Assembly (NCBI GenBank): GCA_030539475.1
Contig: JAUNRY010000140.1
Location: 1-6,060, forward strand
Direction: 5' to 3'
DNA: 6,060 nucleotides
Origin: Bacteroidia bacterium
GTDB taxonomy: Bacteria > Bacteroidota > Bacteroidia > Bacteroidales > Dysgonomonadaceae
Part shown: positions 5,131 through 6,060 of the stretch, in pieces
Position numbering within the stretch: position 1 is the first letter of the stretch
How the letters are laid out: the number at the start of each line of letters is the position of its first letter
Position numbers and translations under genes: made by a program
The notes under the pieces: generated by a model
Told to the model about the DNA's origin: nothing
Database searches by the model: none
The model's input: the letters and a program-made list of their open reading frames with translations, nothing else

Positions 5131-6060
5131 ATGTTCAGAAAGAAGTTCTTTGCAATTTTTGCAATTTTGTTTGTAGTAGGACTATTCACTACAAGTTGTA
5201 GCCAAGATGGAGGTTACCAAGGTCCTGAGCCTACTGTATCCGCAGATCCTTCTAAGCCGGTTATCTTCACTGATTTCTCTCCCAAAGAAGGCGCAGTGCG
5301 TACTTTAGTATTTATTGAAGGGAGCAATTTTGGAACAGATATTTCACAAATTGAAGTATCTATCGGAGGTATTCCGGCCCCGATAATCGGTTCTTCCGGC
5401 ACAAAAATCTGCGCGATGACACCTAGACGATCAGGGCGTGGCGATATCGTAGTTAGAATCAAGGATGAAAGTGGAAAATTACTAAAAGAACATCAATTTG
5501 ATGAAATTTTCTCACTTCAATCAGCATTGCTTGTCAATACATTGGTTGGTAAAGTAGATCCACTCACCAATTATTCAAGTATTATCAATGGCTCTTTTGA
5601 GGAGGCTGAGTTTCAAAATCCGTGGTGGTTGGAGTTCGATGTAGATGAAGATGGGAATAAAATTATTTATTGTATCGATGTCGAGAACTTAGCTGCACTC
5701 CGCAAAGTTAACTTAACCACGAGAGAAGTTTCAACGGTATTTATGAAAGGACAAGCCGGAGTTCATCAAGTAAAATCCATGTTGTTTGACACTCCAACCA
5801 GGGATACACTTTTTCTTGTAGATGATAATGGTCGAGGAAATTGGAACGATAGGCATCAAATGCCGAATATGTTTTATGCTCTTAGAAGTGAGGGGTTTAG
5901 GAAGGTGTATCCTTATCTGTATGCTCAAACTTCCTATTCAGCCGTGTCAATGTTAGATGGCACCATCTTTTATAATACATGGCAATCCACAGAAGTATAT
6001 AAAGATCGTCAGATTTTTGATGAGGGTGCTCAAATGTGGGATGGAAAATCTATGTTCAGT
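5131..6060 (+). CDS. IPT/TIG-domain surface lipoprotein, PUL-type glycan-binding protein, 3'-truncated by window edge
   Basis: 310 codons are visible with no stop. The N-terminus is a lipoprotein signal: basic FRKK, a hydrophobic core, then TTSC with the lipidated Cys at 23. SQD after the Cys is compatible with a Bacteroidetes surface-export signal. Residues about 42-125 form an IPT/TIG Ig-like domain (FSPKEG 49-54, GSNFG 64-68, PAPIIGSSG). From about 155 the pattern changes to a likely beta-propeller of NHL type: a first blade with FDVDEDGNKIIYCID (169-183), then further strands. In Bacteroides PULs such proteins bind glycan at the cell surface beside SusC/SusD pairs, so it may be a surface glycan-binding protein; the substrate cannot be read. 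The ATG at 5131 follows an in-frame TAA at 5116-5118. The A-rich region before it has no Shine-Dalgarno, as is normal here. The gene and its leader look more AT-rich than the DNA to the left. Confidence 0.85.
   Translation, partial: MFRKKFFAIFAILFVVGLFTTSCSQDGGYQGPEPTVSADPSKPVIFTDFSPKEGAVRTLVFIEGSNFGTDISQIEVSIGGIPAPIIGSSGTKICAMTPRRSGRGDIVVRIKDESGKLLKEHQFDEIFSLQSALLVNTLVGKVDPLTNYSSIINGSFEEAEFQNPWWLEFDVDEDGNKIIYCIDVENLAALRKVNLTTREVSTVFMKGQAGVHQVKSMLFDTPTRDTLFLVDDNGRGNWNDRHQMPNMFYALRSEGFRKVYPYLYAQTSYSAVSMLDGTIFYNTWQSTEVYKDRQIFDEGAQMWDGKSMFS

Overview
The window looks like a chromosomal stretch from a member of the Bacteroidota, most likely Bacteroidales. Three things point that way. Promoters match the Bacteroidetes consensus (TTG, about 17-23 nt, TAnnTTTG). 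The MutS2 N-terminus begins with the V/I-YP-x-NFEQKI pattern I associate with that phylum. The last gene is a lipoprotein of the IPT/TIG type common in Bacteroides polysaccharide-utilisation loci (PULs). No species can be fixed from the sequence alone.

Layout: 1-353 is non-coding and packed with short palindromes (REP-like cluster). 354-2780 (minus strand) is a complete mutS2 with all expected domains, plus an odd seven-unit heptamer array in the linker before its KOW-like and Smr parts. A 109-bp divergent promoter region, bracketed by a perfect 12-bp inverted repeat, separates it from 2890-3960 (plus), an exported DUF2891 protein of unknown function. A CAT-anticodon tRNA (4064-4137) follows, with a near-consensus promoter and a strong intrinsic terminator. 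From 4182 to 5130 there is almost 950 bp without a firm gene. Its left part is a second palindrome cluster containing one doubtful 50-codon minus-strand ORF. Its right part is an AT-rich leader with a good promoter (4701-4729), several hairpins and a terminator-like stem-loop with a T7 tract (5036-5069). At 5131 an IPT/TIG-domain lipoprotein gene starts and runs off the right edge.

The genes do not form one pathway. mutS2 and the tRNA are housekeeping, and DUF2891 is a separate single-gene unit. The lipoprotein is probably the first gene of a glycan-uptake operon continuing beyond the window. The points most worth a second look are the promoter-plus-terminator leader upstream of the lipoprotein (attenuator or small RNA), the frame-breaking heptamer array inside mutS2, and the unusual T-loop of the tRNA. 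I see no clearly new multi-gene system in the window.
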